64,000 nucleotides of DNA, from the NCBI RefSeq assembly GCF_014197535.1, contig NZ_JACIFV010000001.1:567606-631605 (forward strand), given 5' to 3'. Shown in pieces: positions 62,738 to 64,000 of the stretch. The position numbers and the translations under genes are program-made. Source of the DNA: Rhizobium aethiopicum. Lineage in GTDB: Bacteria > Pseudomonadota > Alphaproteobacteria > Rhizobiales > Rhizobiaceae. Under the pieces are notes generated by a model that worked only from the letters and a program-made list of their open reading frames with translations, had not been told where the DNA came from and did no database searches. The stretch's first letter is position 1; the number at the start of each line of letters is the position of its first letter.

Positions 62738-64000
62738 ATGAGCGAGACGAGCCTTCGTGACGTCAGGTGGATTTTCATCTTGCTGGCCGCCTATTTCGTC
62801 CTTCAGATCGGTGTGAGGCTGGCGACATCGCATTCGCTCGATCTCGACGAGGCCGAGCAGGCCTTTCGCTCGCAATGGCTCGCCGCCGGTTATGGCCCGC
62901 AGCCGCCCTTCTACAATTGGCTGCAATATGCCGTCTTCCAGTTTGCCGGCGTCTCGCTTGCCGCCCTGTCCGTCGTCAAGAACCTTCTGCTGTTCACCTC
63001 CTATCTGCTGTATGGCCTGACGGCGCGGCTCGTCCTGCGCGACAAGGCGCTCGTGGCGATCGCAACACTCGGGCTGCTCACAATCCCGCAGATGGTTTTC
63101 GAGATGCAGCGGGACCTGACGCACACGGTCGCCGTCTTCTTTTCAGCCAGCATCTTCTTCTACGGCTTCGTCCGCAGCCTGAAGCAGCCAAGCCTCGCCT
63201 CCTATCTGATTGCAGGTATCGGCATCGGTTTCGGCCTGCTTGCCAAGTATAATTTCGCCATCCTGCCGGCGGCGGCCCTGATTGCCGCGCTGGCTGATGC
63301 ACGCCTGCGGCCGCGGATCTTCGACCGGCGGCTGGCGCTGACCGCGGTCGTGGCGCTCGTCATCATCCTGCCGCATCTCTTCTGGCTCAAGGACAATCTC
63401 CATTTCGCAACCGCGCGCACGCTGGAGAAGATGACCGCGAGCGGCCATGCGAGTTATTCCATGCAGGTCGCCATGGGCATCGGCTCGCTCGCTCTCTCGG
63501 TCATCAGCTTCGCTGGATTGACCGTGGCGGTGTTCGCGATTGTCTTCGGCAAGAAGCTTCGCGCAGCGTTCGCCGCTCGATCGGAATGGACCGGGCTTCT
63601 CGAGCGGATGATGCTTGTCTTCGTCATCGGCATTTTGTTTTTGATCGTCTTCGGCGGCGCGGCCGGCATCAAGGATCGCTGGCTGGTGCCGATGCTCTTC
63701 ATCGTGCCGCTCTATCTTTGCCTCAAGATCGAGGCGGCGGGCGCGGAAACCGACGAGGCATTCCGGCGCTTCATGCCCGTCGTCGCAATCATCATGATCG
63801 GCGTGCCGGCCGCCCTTTACGGCAGCGTCGCGGCGGCACGCTTCACCGGTCATTACGAACGATTGAACAGACCCTATGCTACGATGCTGGGAAACCTGCG
63901 CCAACAGGCGGAACCGGCGGCAATTCTTGCCGGCGACAGCCTGCTTGCCGGCAATCTCAGGCAGGATATTCCCGGGGTGCCGGTCCTCTCCGTCGATTAT
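62738..64000 (+). CDS. ArnT-like GT39/83-family glycosyltransferase (Rgt-like), C-terminus beyond window
   Basis: The first 421 codons of a third paralogue run off the right edge without a stop. The catalytic loop [29 protein letters not shown] is conserved. It diverges more than the other two (LFWLKDNLHFATARTLEKMTASG). The start ATG 62738 follows the previous TAG immediately, so the genes are co-translated. Confidence 0.82.
   Translation, partial: MSETSLRDVRWIFILLAAYFVLQIGVRLATSHSLDLDEAEQAFRSQWLAAGYGPQPPFYNWLQYAVFQFAGVSLAALSVVKNLLLFTSYLLYGLTARLVLRDKALVAIATLGLLTIPQMVFEMQRDLTHTVAVFFSASIFFYGFVRSLKQPSLASYLIAGIGIGFGLLAKYNFAILPAAALIAALADARLRPRIFDRRLALTAVVALVIILPHLFWLKDNLHFATARTLEKMTASGHASYSMQVAMGIGSLALSVISFAGLTVAVFAIVFGKKLRAAFAARSEWTGLLERMMLVFVIGILFLIVFGGAAGIKDRWLVPMLFIVPLYLCLKIEAAGAETDEAFRRFMPVVAIIMIGVPAALYGSVAAARFTGHYERLNRPYATMLGNLRQQAEPAAILAGDSLLAGNLRQDIPGVPVLSVDY

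Noticed and set aside
62072-63124. 350-aa minus-strand open frame
   Set aside because: Antisense to two Rgt-like genes; composition and lack of motifs show a shadow.
1-64000. Search by eye for transposases, phage genes, CRISPR arrays and attachment sites
   Set aside because: None found. The tRNA-Ser gene has no integrase or obvious direct repeat of its 3' end nearby.

Overview
The window looks like a chromosomal segment of a Rhizobium of the R. leguminosarum / R. etli type. The clues are an intact inositol catabolic cluster with a RpiR-type regulator, a RopA-type porin, an ArnT/RgtE-like galacturonosyl-transfer cluster, RIME-like GC-rich palindromes and high-GC coding sequence. I see no transposase, phage gene or CRISPR array. 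Species identity is inference only.

Region 1 (1-31.5 kb) is a Wzx/Wzy-type surface polysaccharide locus built from alternating operons. It opens with the first 1136 codons of a very large, probably secreted protein (dimethylformamidase-like domain, Ig-like domain, DUF4082, start of a VCBS-type repeat) that runs off the left edge. The export and assembly set is an ExoF-like outer-membrane polysaccharide export protein (4.0 kb), a Wzx flippase (5.4 kb), a Wzy polymerase (23-24.4 kb) and a Wzc/ExoP-like copolymerase (28.2 kb). A WbaP/ExoY-like initiating sugar-phosphate transferase, a WecG/TagA-type transferase, three GT2 and two GT4 transferases build the repeat unit. Sugar supply is a six-gene operon with every junction overlapping (7.07-12.6 kb: two DegT aminotransferases, Gfo/Idh oxidoreductase, two hexapeptide acyltransferases, one SDR epimerase), a UDP-xylose-synthase-like decarboxylase and a GDP-mannose 4,6-dehydratase. 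Accessory genes are a LuxR-type regulator with a degenerate receiver, a PhyH-type dioxygenase and a secreted beta-helix protein coupled to the polymerase.

Region 2 (31.6-34.8 kb) has a porin with a strong terminator, tRNA-Ser(GCT) and a ferredoxin-reductase-type flavoprotein.

Region 3 (34.9-43.1 kb) is the myo-inositol cluster: a divergent Gfo/Idh dehydrogenase, iolR, then iolC(-DUF2090), iolD, iolE and iolB. Matches to the IolR operator GGAA-N6-TTCC sit between iolR and iolC and upstream of iolR. Inverted repeats sit in the intergenic gaps of the operon.

Region 4 (43.2-54.9 kb) is a run of small regulators and enzymes: DUF1127, AraC and LysR regulators, a cysteine-rich 53-aa protein, MATE transporter, two PilZ proteins, a host-attachment-family protein, an aminotransferase, a VOC protein, a Sel1-repeat protein, DUF2147 and AMP nucleosidase (possibly leaderless).

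Region 5 (55.0-57.5 kb) is an ECF42-type sigma factor module with three DGPF/YCII proteins. Two promoter-like TGTCGA-N17-CG(A/T)C sites precede it.

Region 6 (57.4-64 kb) has a flippase-like membrane protein, then three paralogous ArnT-like glycosyltransferases around a polyprenyl-phosphate-sugar synthase (RgtE-like). This matches the LPS core galacturonosyl-transfer system of Rhizobium. The last gene runs off the right edge.
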